Source of the DNA: Pedobacter polysacchareus
Lineage (GTDB): Bacteria; Bacteroidota; Bacteroidia; Sphingobacteriales; Sphingobacteriaceae
Direction of reading: 5' to 3'
Length of the DNA: 64,000 nt
Assembly (NCBI RefSeq): GCF_019802255.1
Contig: NZ_JAHYSS010000003.1
Location: forward strand, 1-64,000
Below the pieces are notes generated by a model. That model searched no databases, was not told where the DNA came from, and saw only the letters and a program-made list of their open reading frames with translations. Below, piece by piece: positions 7,664 to 17,591 of the stretch (the first letter of the stretch is position 1; the number at the start of each line of letters is the position of its first letter). Made by a program: the position numbers and the translations under genes.

Positions 7664-9130
7664 ATGGGAAAAGTAACCGGATTTTTAGAGTATGAGAGAA
7701 CTGCTCCTATAAAAGAAGATGCTAAAGAACGTTTAAAGCATTATAATGAATTTGTAGAGAATTTTGAACTAGAGCAGGTAAACCGTGAAGCCGCAAGGTG
7801 TATGGATTGCGGCGTTCCATTTTGCCAGTCGGGCTGCCCGCTTGGAAATGTAATTCCGGAATTTAACGACGCGGTATATAAAGGAGATTGGCAGTTGGCT
7901 TCAACTATATTGTTGAGCACCAATAACTTTCCTGAATTCACCGGAAGAATTTGTCCGGCGCCATGCGAATCTGCATGCGTATTAGGAATCAACAAATCTC
8001 CTGTATCTATTGAAGAAATCGAGAAACATATTATTGAAATAGCCTTCAATAAAGGGTATATCAAAGCAGAAGAGCCATTGATCCGTACCGGTAAAAAGGT
8101 TGCAGTGATTGGATCAGGTCCTGCAGGACTTGCAGCAGCAGCACAGCTGAACAGAGCCGGCCATGAGGTAGTGGTTTACGAACGCGATGATGCGCCAGGA
8201 GGTTTGTTAAGTTATGGTATTCCTGATTTTAAACTTCAGAAAGATGTAGTTACAAGACGCATCAACCTGATGGAAAAAGAAGGTATTGTTTTCAAATGTA
8301 ACTCCAATGTTGGAGTTAATGTAGAACTGAATACGCTGTTAAGAGAGTTCCAAAGTATCGTCCTGGCAGGTGGTTCTACCATCCCAAGAGATTTGAATAT
8401 CACCGGCCGTGAGGCGAAAGGTGTTCATTATGCGATGGATTTCCTGAAACAGCAGAATAAACGTGTGAAGCACATTAGCTTCGAAGAAGAGGCGATCCTG
8501 GCAACTGGTAAAGATGTGATTGTGATTGGTGGTGGTGATACAGGTTCTGATTGTATCGGTACTTCAAACCGTCAAGGTGCGAAATCTGTCATGCAGTTTG
8601 AAATCATGCCAATGCCTGCTTCACAGCGTACTTCAAATATGCCTTGGCCAACCTTTCCAATGCTGTTAAAAGTGACTTCTTCGCATGAAGAAGGCTGCGA
8701 AAGAGCATGGGGTGTAAATACTAAGGAATTTATCAAAGATGAAAACGGAAACCTTAAAGCCTTAAAAGTAGTAGATGTAGAATGGGAAATGGATCCTACA
8801 GGCAGACCTTTGAACTTCAAAGAGAAACCAGGTACGGAAAGAGATTTGCCTTGTCAGCTGGTTTTATTAGCAATGGGTTTCTTACATCCTCAAAAAGAAG
8901 GCTTAATTGAAAAATTAGGAGTAGAACTGGACAATAGAGGTAATGTGAAAGCCGAAGAAGGTAAATATCAAACCAATATTGCAAAAATCTTTGCAGCAGG
9001 AGATATGCGTCGCGGACAATCATTAGTGGTTTGGGCGATTTCTGAAGGTAGAGAAGCTGCCCGTAAGGTAGATGAATATTTAATGGGGCACAGCAGATTG
9101 GCTTCAAAAGACGGCATTCCTTACGCGTAA
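7664..9130 (+). CDS. gltD: Glutamate synthase small subunit
   Basis: A 488-residue FAD-dependent subunit that passes NAD(P)H electrons to GltB. The N-terminal ferredoxin-like region has the cysteine groups CMDCGVPFCQSGCPLGN and CPAPCESAC, which ligate two [4Fe-4S] clusters. The FAD-binding Rossmann motif is VIGSGPAGLAAA (about residue 147) and the nucleotide-binding motif for NAD(P)H is VIGGGDTGSD (about residue 289). The C-terminal FAD motif is FAAGDMRRGQSLVVWAI. It is the second gene of gltBD and is followed by two hairpins in tandem. Confidence 0.97.
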   Translation: MGKVTGFLEYERTAPIKEDAKERLKHYNEFVENFELEQVNREAARCMDCGVPFCQSGCPLGNVIPEFNDAVYKGDWQLASTILLSTNNFPEFTGRICPAPCESACVLGINKSPVSIEEIEKHIIEIAFNKGYIKAEEPLIRTGKKVAVIGSGPAGLAAAAQLNRAGHEVVVYERDDAPGGLLSYGIPDFKLQKDVVTRRINLMEKEGIVFKCNSNVGVNVELNTLLREFQSIVLAGGSTIPRDLNITGREAKGVHYAMDFLKQQNKRVKHISFEEEAILATGKDVIVIGGGDTGSDCIGTSNRQGAKSVMQFEIMPMPASQRTSNMPWPTFPMLLKVTSSHEEGCERAWGVNTKEFIKDENGNLKALKVVDVEWEMDPTGRPLNFKEKPGTERDLPCQLVLLAMGFLHPQKEGLIEKLGVELDNRGNVKAEEGKYQTNIAKIFAAGDMRRGQSLVVWAISEGREAARKVDEYLMGHSRLASKDGIPYA

Positions 9131-9146
9131 GTGACATAAAATAAAG

Positions 9147-9216
9147 CTGGTGGAAATTATTCCACCAGATCAAAAAAAACAGCTATTATCTTTTAGATAA
9201 TAGCTGTTTTTTTTTG
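9147..9216 (+). terminator. Tandem hairpins ending gltBD
   Basis: A perfect hairpin CTGGTGGAA-ATTA-TTCCACCAG (9147-9168) without a T-run is followed by a second hairpin, AGCTATTATCT/AGATAATAGCT (9181-9205), that ends in nine or more T residues. The second is a standard intrinsic terminator. The first may protect the 3' end or act as an extra barrier. Confidence 0.85.
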
Positions 9217-9529
9217 TGCATTTTTTTACAAAGAAATCATTCGCCTTAGTTCTCTTCTGAAATTTCAAAAAAAGAACATACGCTGACTATCCTCTGTAGA
9301 TGGCATAAAAACTGACTGTTTAACTTCTCTTCTAGTCTTTATATGAGAATAAAACTTAGGTTTTTAGCCTTATTTCAGACTGTGATTGTTCTCTCTTTTA
9401 CGATAAAAAATGCAATATTTTACATGCTAAATCAATATTTGAACAGATTGTAATAAAAATATGACAATGTAAACAAAATAGTGTTTTTAATAGCTTAAAT
9501 TTAAGTGACAAACTAAAACTAAGCAACTT
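9217..9529. other. Leader/promoter region of the first susCD pair
   Basis: About 310 bp with no gene. A TTTG at 9436-9439 is followed 18 nt later by TATGACAA, a poor match to the -7 box. Nothing else stands out. Expression may need a dedicated activator or an alternative sigma factor. Confidence 0.4.
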
Positions 9530-12500
9530 ATGAAAAAATCATTACCACTTTTAATGCTGCTAGTGCTATTTAGTATAGCCGCATGGGCACAAACCCGTAC
9601 GATTACGGGAACTGTGACAGCTGTTAGTGACCAAAAACCTCTTCCTGGAGTATCCATAAGGGTGGTTGGACAAAAAACCGGTACCTTAACGAATGCTGCT
9701 GGTAAGTACAGTATTCAAGTAACAGGTACAAACCTGAGTCTGGAGTTTTCTTATCTCGGTTTTAAAAGCCAGACGAAAACAATAGGAAGTAACGATGAGG
9801 TAAATGTTTCTTTAGTTGACGAAGAAACAAATTTAAATGAAATTGTGGTGACCGCCTTGGGTATCAAGCGGGAAAAGCGAACGCTAACGTACTCTACGCA
9901 GGAAGTAGGAGGAAATGCCTTAGTCGCTGCAAAGGAAAACAATTTAGTGAATGCATTAGCAGGTAAGGTGGCAGGGGTTCAAATTACGAATTCCAGCGGT
10001 GCCGCAGGTAGCTCTTCGAAAATTGTGATCCGTGGTAACACTTCTTTAACTGGTGAGAATGGAGCGCTATTTGTCGTGGACGGTGTACCGATTAACAACT
10101 CAGAAGCTGGAAATCCAGATGGTGCATTAAGTGCAGGAGGAACAGCCAATAGGGCCATTGACATCGATCCCAACATTATAGAAAGTGTGACGATACTAAA
10201 AGGCGCAGCTGCCAGTGCATTATATGGTTCTGCTGCTGCAAGAGGTGTCGTTATTATTACCACCAAAACGGGCAAGGGAAAACCTTCAGTTTCTATTTCT
10301 TCAGGAGTTACGGTAGACCATCCAATATTTCCAGAATTTCAGGATAAATATGCTCAGGGTAGTAATGGCGAGTATATAGATGGAAATAATGGTGAATTGG
10401 GTTCAGGTTCCTGGGGACCACTTATTGATGGCCTGACGGTGAATGGTGTTCCTGTACAAAAACATGATCCCAGGAAAGAGTTTTTCAGGACGGGCTTCAC
10501 TACAGACAATACCGTTGCTGTAAGTGGCGCTACTGATAAATCAACCTATTTGGTTTCCTATTCCTACCTAAAAACCAAAGGAACTATGCCAGGTACTGAT
10601 TTTGGTCGTCATTCTTTCTTTACTAAATTCTCGAATAACATTACCGATAAAATAAACGTCATTGGACAACTAAACTATGTCAACACTTCTAATGATCGTT
10701 TGCCTGAAGGAAATAGTCTGGCAAGTCCATTTTGGACGGTTTATGCCGCACCTATATCCTGGGATCCATTCCCTACCACTTATCCGGATGGAACTCAGCG
10801 AGTATTCCGTGCTGCAAGAAATAACCCTTATTGGCTAGTAGATAATGTGAAATTCAACTCCCTGGTCAATAGATTTTTACCGGTTTTTACGGTTACGTAT
10901 AATCCAACACCCTGGCTAACAATCACCGAGCGTGTGGGAGCAGACATCTTTAATGATGCTACGCATTATCATGAAGCTCCTGGAATTGTGGGTGGAGAAT
11001 CTGATAATGGTAAAATGTACAATAGGGAGATAAATTTCAGACAATATAATCATGATTTGATTATAGAAGCGAAAAAGAACTTCAGCGATGATTTCTTTGG
11101 AAGTATTTTGATTGGTAATAATATTCTAGCTTCTGATCAGAAAACAGTTTTTGACAAGGGGATAGGTTTATCCGCCAAAGATTTCTATAATATTAGTAAT
11201 GCATCTACGCAGATCTCCACCATTACGGAAAGTAATTACAGAAAAGTAGGTGTATATGCACAGTTGACAGGAGAATATAAGAAAATGTTATCATTGTCAC
11301 TCACAGGAAGATATGACGGAACGTCTGTATTGAATAGCGATAAGCAATTTTATCCTTATGGTTCAGCATCTGGTGCTTTTATCTTTACAGAAGCATTAGG
11401 AATGAATAATAATCCGATTATGAATTTCGGTAAATTCCGTATTTCCTATTCTTATGTAGGAAATGATAATGTTGCACCTTATAGTATCGGTACTCCTTAT
11501 ATAAAACCAATTATTGGAAATATAGAATTCCCTTACGACAATCTGAATGGATTTTTGTTGACCAATACTTACGGTGATAAAAATCTGAAGAATGAAGGCT
11601 TGAAGGAATTCGAGACTGGTTTTGAATTCAAATTCCTTAAAAGCAGGCTGAATTTTGAAGCTACCTATTTTAATAAAGTAAGTCAGGATTTGATTAGTAC
11701 CACACCTATAACCCCTTCAAGTGGATTTAATGCGGCCGTTATCAATGCCGCAAGTATGTACAATAGAGGTGTTGAATTTGTATTAGGTGGTACGCCTATT
11801 AAAACAAAAGATCTTACCTGGGATATTGCCCTGAATTTCACAAAAATCAATAATAAAGTGACTGAGATTGGACAAGGTCTTGACAATATTCAGTTTGCAG
11901 GTTTTGTGAGCCCTGGTGTATTTGCTTATAAAGATCAGCCTTATGCCGTTATATTTGGTTCTCGGTACCTTCGAAATGATGCAGGAAGGTTAGTCATTGA
12001 TGATGAAGGTTACCCTATTATTGATGAGCAGCTTGGTCCAATTGGTAATACTGTCCCAAAATGGAATGCAGGACTAACCACAACGCTGAACTATAAAGGC
12101 ATTAGCCTATCTGCGGTACTTGACATGAAAAAAGGTGGTGATGTATACAATCTTGATAATTTTTACCTTAATTTTTATGGGGTTACTAAAGTTACCGAAG
12201 ACAGGACTGCGACTAAAGTCTTTGATGGGGTAACTGAAGATGGATCAGAGAATACAAAGCAAGTTACACTGGATCAAAGATACTATCAGGAAAATTTTTC
12301 AGCAGTGGATGAAAATGGGGTAGAAGATGGGACCTACATCAAGCTAAGACAAGTCACTCTGGCTTATACTTTCCCTGCAGAGCTATTAAGGAAAACTCCA
12401 TTTAAAGGGTTAAGTCTATCTGCTACAGGTAGAAACCTATGGTTTTATACCCCACACTACACAGGCTCAGATCCTGAAGTAAGTTTGTATGGTACAGGAA

Positions 12501-12574
12501 ACGGTGGTGGCTTTACCAACTTTGTAACGCCATCTAACAAAAGCTTCAATTTTGCTGTAAAAGTTACCTTTTAA
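9530..12574 (+). CDS. SusC/RagA-family TonB-dependent outer membrane transporter
   Basis: A 1014-residue outer membrane receptor. A signal peptide ends at AWAQ (residue 21). It is followed by a carboxypeptidase-regulatory-like beta-sandwich domain (about 23-105, TGTVTAVSDQKPLPGVSI), a plug domain with the SusC signature region VDGVPINNS and ILKGAAASALYGSAAARGVVIITTK, and a long beta-barrel ending in aromatic-hydrophobic residues. It imports a nutrient with the SusD-like lipoprotein encoded 11 bp downstream. There is no STN domain and no sigma/anti-sigma pair beside it. The substrate cannot be told, and no glycosidase is encoded nearby. Confidence 0.95.
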   Translation: MKKSLPLLMLLVLFSIAAWAQTRTITGTVTAVSDQKPLPGVSIRVVGQKTGTLTNAAGKYSIQVTGTNLSLEFSYLGFKSQTKTIGSNDEVNVSLVDEETNLNEIVVTALGIKREKRTLTYSTQEVGGNALVAAKENNLVNALAGKVAGVQITNSSGAAGSSSKIVIRGNTSLTGENGALFVVDGVPINNSEAGNPDGALSAGGTANRAIDIDPNIIESVTILKGAAASALYGSAAARGVVIITTKTGKGKPSVSISSGVTVDHPIFPEFQDKYAQGSNGEYIDGNNGELGSGSWGPLIDGLTVNGVPVQKHDPRKEFFRTGFTTDNTVAVSGATDKSTYLVSYSYLKTKGTMPGTDFGRHSFFTKFSNNITDKINVIGQLNYVNTSNDRLPEGNSLASPFWTVYAAPISWDPFPTTYPDGTQRVFRAARNNPYWLVDNVKFNSLVNRFLPVFTVTYNPTPWLTITERVGADIFNDATHYHEAPGIVGGESDNGKMYNREINFRQYNHDLIIEAKKNFSDDFFGSILIGNNILASDQKTVFDKGIGLSAKDFYNISNASTQISTITESNYRKVGVYAQLTGEYKKMLSLSLTGRYDGTSVLNSDKQFYPYGSASGAFIFTEALGMNNNPIMNFGKFRISYSYVGNDNVAPYSIGTPYIKPIIGNIEFPYDNLNGFLLTNTYGDKNLKNEGLKEFETGFEFKFLKSRLNFEATYFNKVSQDLISTTPITPSSGFNAAVINAASMYNRGVEFVLGGTPIKTKDLTWDIALNFTKINNKVTEIGQGLDNIQFAGFVSPGVFAYKDQPYAVIFGSRYLRNDAGRLVIDDEGYPIIDEQLGPIGNTVPKWNAGLTTTLNYKGISLSAVLDMKKGGDVYNLDNFYLNFYGVTKVTEDRTATKVFDGVTEDGSENTKQVTLDQRYYQENFSAVDENGVEDGTYIKLRQVTLAYTFPAELLRKTPFKGLSLSATGRNLWFYTPHYTGSDPEVSLYGTGNGGGFTNFVTPSNKSFNFAVKVTF

Positions 12575-12585
12575 ATCGACCAATC

Positions 12586-14007
12586 ATGAAAAAGACATAT
12601 TATTTATTCGTAGCATTTTTAATGCTGATTTCTGCAACTGGATGTAAGAAATTTTTGGATATCAATAAAGATCCGAATAATCCATTAGACGTTCAAGAGG
12701 CGCTGATCTTAACACCTGTTCAGCTCTATACCACCACAAATATCCTCGGAGGATATCCCGGCTCTGTTGCTGCTTATTGGACACAACAGCTGGCTATAAA
12801 TCAATCGCCACCGGAAATTGATAGTTATAGAATTACCCCAAGTGATGTTAACAATACCTGGAGTTTTGACCTTTATCCTGCAATTTTCAACAACCTGAGG
12901 ATCATGATAGGTAAAGCAGAAACAGGAGGAAACAATGGCTATGCAGCTATTGGAAAAGTAATGTTAGCTTATAATCTGGCCATTTGTACCGATCTGTTTG
13001 GAGATATTCCGTACTCTGAAGCATTTGGAGCACTTGATGGATTAAAGCCAAAATATGATAGCCAGGAAGATATTTACAAGGTAATTCAACAAAATCTAGA
13101 TCAAGCCATTGCCATCTTGAATACCCAGCCTACAGGCATCACTGTAAAAGCAGATGACTTGATTTATGGTGGTGATTTTCCTTCCTGGAAGAAGTTTGCC
13201 TATACGCTTAAAGCCAGATATTACCTGCGTTTAAGTAAGGCAGCAGGGTATACTGCTTCAACACAAGCTGACCTCGCCCTCGCTGCTTTGCAAAACGGAT
13301 TTTCTGAAAATAATGATAATGCTAAAGTAGCCTATAAAGGTGGTGATAAATCACAAAATCCTTGGTATAGAGGAACCTTACCTGGAGCAGGTGGTGTAGT
13401 GTTAAACAAAACTTTCGTCAATTTATTACTTGCAAATAACGACCCGAGATTACCTATTCTGGGACTTGCGGGTTCAGGTGGAGGTTTTTTAGGGAGAGAA
13501 AGCGGTACAGATCCAAATCCAAATCCAAAAATATATGCAACTGTAGGACCTAAAGTGGGTGGGTATTTACTCTTAGATCAGGTGGGCCCCTCAGCACCAG
13601 TTTTTTTGGCGACCTATGCTGAAGCCTTATTTATTAAAGCTGAAGCTACATTAATTAAGTCTGGTGCAGCTGCTGCTCAACCTATATTCGTTGAAGCCAT
13701 CAGACAAAATATGCTTTCATTAGGTGTGGCTACAAATGATATCAATACGTATACCGCTGCACATGGAACACTTGATCCAACTACTCCACTAAAGAGCTTA
13801 ATTGGAGAAAAGTATGTGTCGAATTTCTTATCGCTTGAAGCCTATAATGATTGGCGAAGAACAGGATTCCCAACGCTGAATGTCGTCGTTAATCCATTCC
13901 GTCCTTATATCCCACAGCGTTTTCCTTATCCTTCTCAGGAGATTACGTCAAATCCACAACCACAACAGTCAATATTGACTTCTGTACCAGTATGGTGGGC
14001 AAAATAA
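12586..14007 (+). CDS. SusD/RagB-like nutrient-binding outer membrane lipoprotein
   Basis: A 473-residue lipoprotein. The lipobox ISATGC places the lipidated cysteine at residue 20, followed by KKFLDINKDPNNP, a common start of this family. The helical TPR-like fold, the DIPYSEAF motif near residue 140, and the C-terminal YNDWRRTGFP segment fit the second SusD-like group (SusD-like_2). It should sit on the cell surface as the lid of the SusC partner encoded directly upstream. The transcript ends at a strong shared terminator. Confidence 0.93.
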   Translation: MKKTYYLFVAFLMLISATGCKKFLDINKDPNNPLDVQEALILTPVQLYTTTNILGGYPGSVAAYWTQQLAINQSPPEIDSYRITPSDVNNTWSFDLYPAIFNNLRIMIGKAETGGNNGYAAIGKVMLAYNLAICTDLFGDIPYSEAFGALDGLKPKYDSQEDIYKVIQQNLDQAIAILNTQPTGITVKADDLIYGGDFPSWKKFAYTLKARYYLRLSKAAGYTASTQADLALAALQNGFSENNDNAKVAYKGGDKSQNPWYRGTLPGAGGVVLNKTFVNLLLANNDPRLPILGLAGSGGGFLGRESGTDPNPNPKIYATVGPKVGGYLLLDQVGPSAPVFLATYAEALFIKAEATLIKSGAAAAQPIFVEAIRQNMLSLGVATNDINTYTAAHGTLDPTTPLKSLIGEKYVSNFLSLEAYNDWRRTGFPTLNVVVNPFRPYIPQRFPYPSQEITSNPQPQQSILTSVPVWWAK

Positions 14008-14030
14008 TTTGTAGCAACAAGACTAATTTG

Positions 14031-14071
14031 AATAAGAGAGGAGCTTACTTTAGGTAAGCTCCTCTCTTATT
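14031..14071. terminator. Bidirectional terminator between susD-like and YdeI/OmdA-like genes
   Basis: An 18-bp perfect inverted repeat (14031-14048 with 14054-14071) has a 5-nt loop and is followed by a T-rich tract on the plus strand. The right arm reaches into the stop codon of the convergent gene. Confidence 0.9.
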
Positions 14072-14729
14072 ATTTTTCATTTGGGTTTTTCTTGCCTGAC
14101 AATAACATTTCAATGCTTTTCTCTATTCTACTCCTTCTGGTTTTATCTTGTTTCGCAGTCAATATCCACAGTACATACTCTTTTTTATGCGAGTAGGCCA
14201 GCGAAAGGAAATATTCCAATGCTTTTGGGTATTGCTCTAATGCGGATTCAAAATCTTCAGGCATTTTCACCTGTTTATTCCCCACATCAATATAATTAGA
14301 GAAATCATTCTTTTGAATGTTTTCATTTCTAACTGGAGAGGCCTTAACCAATGAAATTGGCTTCAATCGAAGTCCGGTCCAAATCTCAGAAATTGAGACA
14401 GAAGCACAGGGTGTCAGTTGATAAGCTTTCAGCTCATCCCATGGGCCCATCATGTTTAAATCAGTAGGGATCCCCGAGCTTTTTTTAGGATAAGCGACCC
14501 ATAGTAAGGTATCCTGCTGTAGTTTTTTATGTAATTCATTCAACTGCTCTTCCAATTCATAGCCATTCAACACAAAGAGGAGCAGCGCGTCAAATGCGTG
14601 CTCTGGATTGAAACTGAGTTGGATGGCATCAAAATCACCAATTAATTCCACTAAATCTTCCGGAGCATTCACAATGAGCACTTTGTATCCGGATTTTACA
14701 TGCAGCTTTTTAAGTAAAAGATTTTCCAT
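14070..14729 (-). CDS. YdeI/OmpD-associated (OmdA) family protein
   Basis: A 219-residue soluble protein with no signal peptide or membrane segment. The C-terminal part (about residues 150-215: MPEDFESALEQYP, YFLSLAYSHKKEYVLWI, KTRRSRIEKSIEMLLSGKK) matches the YdeI/OmpD-associated domain, sometimes called bacteriocin-protection. The N-terminal 130 residues look like the DUF3052-type domain often found beside it. The biochemical role is unknown. It lies 17 bp after the TrmH-like methyltransferase gene and is probably cotranscribed with it. Confidence 0.75.
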   Translation of the reverse strand: MENLLLKKLHVKSGYKVLIVNAPEDLVELIGDFDAIQLSFNPEHAFDALLLFVLNGYELEEQLNELHKKLQQDTLLWVAYPKKSSGIPTDLNMMGPWDELKAYQLTPCASVSISEIWTGLRLKPISLVKASPVRNENIQKNDFSNYIDVGNKQVKMPEDFESALEQYPKALEYFLSLAYSHKKEYVLWILTAKQDKTRRSRIEKSIEMLLSGKKNPNEK

Positions 14730-14746
14730 ACCTCAGACACTGTGGT

Positions 14747-15277
14747 TTACAATCTTAATTTAGCAAAGAAGTCCCATAGTACAATCCCTGCCGAGATCAC
14801 GATATTGAAAGAATGCTTCGTTCCAAATTGTGGAATTTCAATACATTCGTCAATTTGTGTCATCACCTCATCACTCACACCATTCACTTCATTTCCAAAA
14901 ATCAAAGCATATTTTTTATGGGCATCTGGCTGAAAGGTGTTCAGCATGGTACTCCCTGAAGCCTGTTCAATAGCGATGATCTCATATCCATCCTTGCGTA
15001 AACTGGCAACGGCATCTAAAGTGGTTTCAAAGTGCGCCCAGGCTACCGACTGCGTGGCGCCCAGTGCCGTCTTTTCTATTTCACGATGTGGAGGTTGAGC
15101 AGTAATGCCACAGAGGTATAATTTCTCTATGGCAAAACCATCAGCTGTTCTAAATACAGAGCCTATATTGTGCATACTTCGCACATTATCCAACACTACA
15201 ATAACCGGTAATTTTTCCTGTTCTTTAAACTCTTCTACACCTACGCGGTTTAACTCGTCTGTTTTTAATTTCTTCAT
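14747..15277 (-). CDS. TrmH/SpoU-family RNA 2'-O-methyltransferase
   Basis: A 176-residue SPOUT-fold methyltransferase. Motif 1 is NVRSMHNIGSVFRTAD with the catalytic arginine. Motif 2 is YALIFGNEVNGVSDEV. Motif 3 is IEIPQFGTKHSFNIVISAGI, where the usual NVSVA reads HSFNIVIS. These make up the trefoil-knot SAM-binding site. The short length means no extra RNA-binding domain, so tRNA or rRNA could be the substrate. It lies 39 bp after galK and has its own possible -7 box. Confidence 0.88.
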   Translation of the reverse strand: MKKLKTDELNRVGVEEFKEQEKLPVIVVLDNVRSMHNIGSVFRTADGFAIEKLYLCGITAQPPHREIEKTALGATQSVAWAHFETTLDAVASLRKDGYEIIAIEQASGSTMLNTFQPDAHKKYALIFGNEVNGVSDEVMTQIDECIEIPQFGTKHSFNIVISAGIVLWDFFAKLRL

Positions 15278-15304
15278 TAAGGACTATTATTCTATTCTAT
15301 GCGG

Positions 15305-15312
15305 CAAAAATA
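15305..15312 (-). promoter_or_regulatory. Putative -7 box of the trmH-like gene
   Basis: TATTTTTG on the minus strand matches TAnnTTTG exactly. The predicted start near 15300 gives a 22-nt leader. No TTTG is found at the -33 distance, which lies inside the galK 3' end. Confidence 0.4.
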
Positions 15313-15316
15313 TGAT

Positions 15317-16468
15317 TTAAATTGCAGATGCACCATTGCCGATGTCACTGATATAGATAGAAGCGGGATATCCGATGCGTTCTACATAAAAATCTGTCAG
15401 TTGTTTCGAAAAATCTTCTTCCTGACCTTTTTTCAGCAGGGCGATCGCACATCCACCAAAACCAGCTCCAGTCATCCTGGCACCTATCACATGCTCATAT
15501 TCGCTGCAAAATTCAACAACCGCATCTAATTCTTTACCGCTAACCTCATAAAGGTCTTTTAAAGACTGATGAGAAGCATACATTAAACGACCAAATTCTT
15601 TCAAATCGCCTTCATTTAATGCTTTTGCAGCAAGGTGAACACGATCATTTTCTCTGATCACGTGAGTAGCTCTTTTCAATACAGTTTCATCTTTGATCAG
15701 CTGACTATGTAAAGCAAATTTCTCTGCATTCAACTCACATAGGTTATTGAGCTTAATTTCCTGGTTAAGGTCTGTTAAAGCCGTTTGACATTCAGTTACT
15801 CTTTCATTATATTTAGATTCTGCCAGCTTTCTTGGCTTATTTGTATTGATGATGGCCAACACGTAATCACCCAGGTTACAGTCTACCGATTTGTATTTTA
15901 AAGTATCACAATTCAGTACTAACGCTTTATTTTCTTCTCCAAATGCAACGGCAAATTGGTCCATAATGCCACAGTTGACCCCTATAAATTCATTTTCAAC
16001 TTTCTGTGCCAATAAAGGAATCTCGATCTTTTCGTATCCTAAACCAAAGAAATCATTCAATGCATAAGCCATTGCCACTTCAATAGATGCAGAAGAGGAG
16101 AGGCCTGATCCGATCGGAATATTGCCATAAAATAGCAAATCCATTCCGGTAGGGATTTTATGTTTTTTAAGGATTTCATGGAAAACTCCCAAAGGATAGT
16201 TGTACCATTCCGGGCCAGTTTTAGTATAAGCGTCTTGTAATGGAATCTCCTGTTCTTCAGGGAAATTAAGGCTTTTAAAGCGGATCACCTGATCATTGTT
16301 AGGCGCAATGCTCAACCAGGTGCCTAAAGTAACTGCACATGGCATTACTAATCCACCGTTATAATCAATATGCTCGCCAATCAGGTTTACACGGCCAGGG
16401 GTAAAATAATTCGCCTTTGGTTCTTGTCCGTATAGCGCTGAGAATTTTTCGGTCAATTCCGCTTTCAT
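15317..16468 (-). CDS. galK: Galactokinase
   Basis: A 383-residue GHMP-family kinase that phosphorylates alpha-D-galactose at C1 with ATP (Leloir pathway). The galactokinase signature GRVNLIGEHIDYNGG is near residue 26. The ATP-binding motif IPIGSGLSSSASIEVA is near residue 117. Motif 3 is MTGAGFGGCAIALL near residue 337. The length is normal. It is transcribed divergently from galM over an 84-bp control region. No galT or galE is present in the window, so the rest of the pathway must be elsewhere. Confidence 0.96.
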   Translation of the reverse strand: MKAELTEKFSALYGQEPKANYFTPGRVNLIGEHIDYNGGLVMPCAVTLGTWLSIAPNNDQVIRFKSLNFPEEQEIPLQDAYTKTGPEWYNYPLGVFHEILKKHKIPTGMDLLFYGNIPIGSGLSSSASIEVAMAYALNDFFGLGYEKIEIPLLAQKVENEFIGVNCGIMDQFAVAFGEENKALVLNCDTLKYKSVDCNLGDYVLAIINTNKPRKLAESKYNERVTECQTALTDLNQEIKLNNLCELNAEKFALHSQLIKDETVLKRATHVIRENDRVHLAAKALNEGDLKEFGRLMYASHQSLKDLYEVSGKELDAVVEFCSEYEHVIGARMTGAGFGGCAIALLKKGQEEDFSKQLTDFYVERIGYPASIYISDIGNGASAI

Positions 16469-16490
16469 TGTAATTTTTTAAATTAATGTT

Positions 16491-16533
16491 TTTGTTTTAA
16501 GTAAAGTATTGATAGTATTGTTATAAATAACAA
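16491..16533. promoter_or_regulatory. Overlapping divergent promoters of galK and galM
   Basis: In the galM direction TTTG (16491-16494) is 18 nt before TAGTATTG (16513-16520), one mismatch to the -7 consensus. In the galK direction TTG (16531-16533) is 22 nt before TACTTTAC (16501-16508), also near consensus. The two overlap, so polymerases could compete, which would link expression of both genes. Confidence 0.5.
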
Positions 16534-16552
16534 CCGCCCTAATATACAATTT

Positions 16553-17590
16553 ATGGAAACAAAGCTAATCAAGACCGGGAAATTTATTGATGATAAAGAA
16601 GTCTTCGGAATTGAGTTAACAAATACACATGGTACTTATGTGAAAATATACAACTATGGTGCAATCATCAATAAGTTCATCGTGACGAATAAACATGGTG
16701 AAAAACAGGATATTGTATTAGGTTTTGATGATTTTGAAGGCTATATCAGTGAAGATTATCTGGCTAACTATCCGTATCTGGGCGCAGTAATCGGACGCTA
16801 TGCCAACCGTATTAAAAGTGGCAGGTTCAGTATTGACGGAAAGGTGTATCAGTTGTCACAAGCAAAAGGCGGAGATTGCCTGCATGGTGGTGACATTGGC
16901 TTTGATAGAAAAGTATGGACAATTTTACCAACCATTGATCCGAGTTTGACCTTGCAATATATTTCCCCTGCCGGAGAAGAGAATTTCCCTGGAAACCTGA
17001 CCGTACAGCTTACTTTTAAGCTTACAGATGATAACGAATTGAGACTGGATTATAAAGCGATTACAGATGAAGCAACTGCCATTAACTTAACTCACCACAG
17101 TTATTTCAATTTGTCTCCAGATCTAGGTGTAATAGACGAGCACTTCCATAGAATGCCTGCAAGCAACTATCTGGAACAGGATGATAATTATGTCGTAACC
17201 GGCAAGTTGATCCCTGTAGAAGGCACGAATCACGACTTCCTTGGCGGAAAAACCTTTGCCCATGACTGGAATCCGGAAGAAGGCTATGATCAGACGTATG
17301 TTTTAGATAAACCCTATGGTGAATTCACTTTAGCCTCTGAAACTTCTGAGGAGAAAAGTGGCTTGAAACTATCAGTATATACGACTGAACCAGTTGCACA
17401 CCTTTATACTTCCAAATACTTGTCAGTAGTAGGTGGAAAAGGAGGGGCGACTTATCATGCTTCTGAAGCCTTTTGTGTAGAAACACAGCACCATCCAAAC
17501 GCGATTAATATCCCTTCTTTCCCAAGTACAGTTTTGAGACCTGGAGAGACTTACACACAAACTACAGTTTATAAAATAGAACATAATTAA
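16553..17590 (+). CDS. galM: Aldose 1-epimerase (galactose mutarotase)
   Basis: A 345-residue GalM-type protein that interconverts beta- and alpha-aldoses and supplies the alpha-galactose used by GalK. Visible motifs include GAVIGRYANRI, the catalytic histidine pair regions GDCLHGGDIGFDRKVW and NLTHHSYFNLS, and the C-terminal FCVETQHHPNAIN with the glutamate general base. There is no signal peptide, so it is cytoplasmic. It diverges from galK and is followed after 1 bp by a DsbA-family gene, with which it probably shares an mRNA. Confidence 0.95.
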   Translation: METKLIKTGKFIDDKEVFGIELTNTHGTYVKIYNYGAIINKFIVTNKHGEKQDIVLGFDDFEGYISEDYLANYPYLGAVIGRYANRIKSGRFSIDGKVYQLSQAKGGDCLHGGDIGFDRKVWTILPTIDPSLTLQYISPAGEENFPGNLTVQLTFKLTDDNELRLDYKAITDEATAINLTHHSYFNLSPDLGVIDEHFHRMPASNYLEQDDNYVVTGKLIPVEGTNHDFLGGKTFAHDWNPEEGYDQTYVLDKPYGEFTLASETSEEKSGLKLSVYTTEPVAHLYTSKYLSVVGGKGGATYHASEAFCVETQHHPNAINIPSFPSTVLRPGETYTQTTVYKIEHN

Positions 17591-17591
17591 T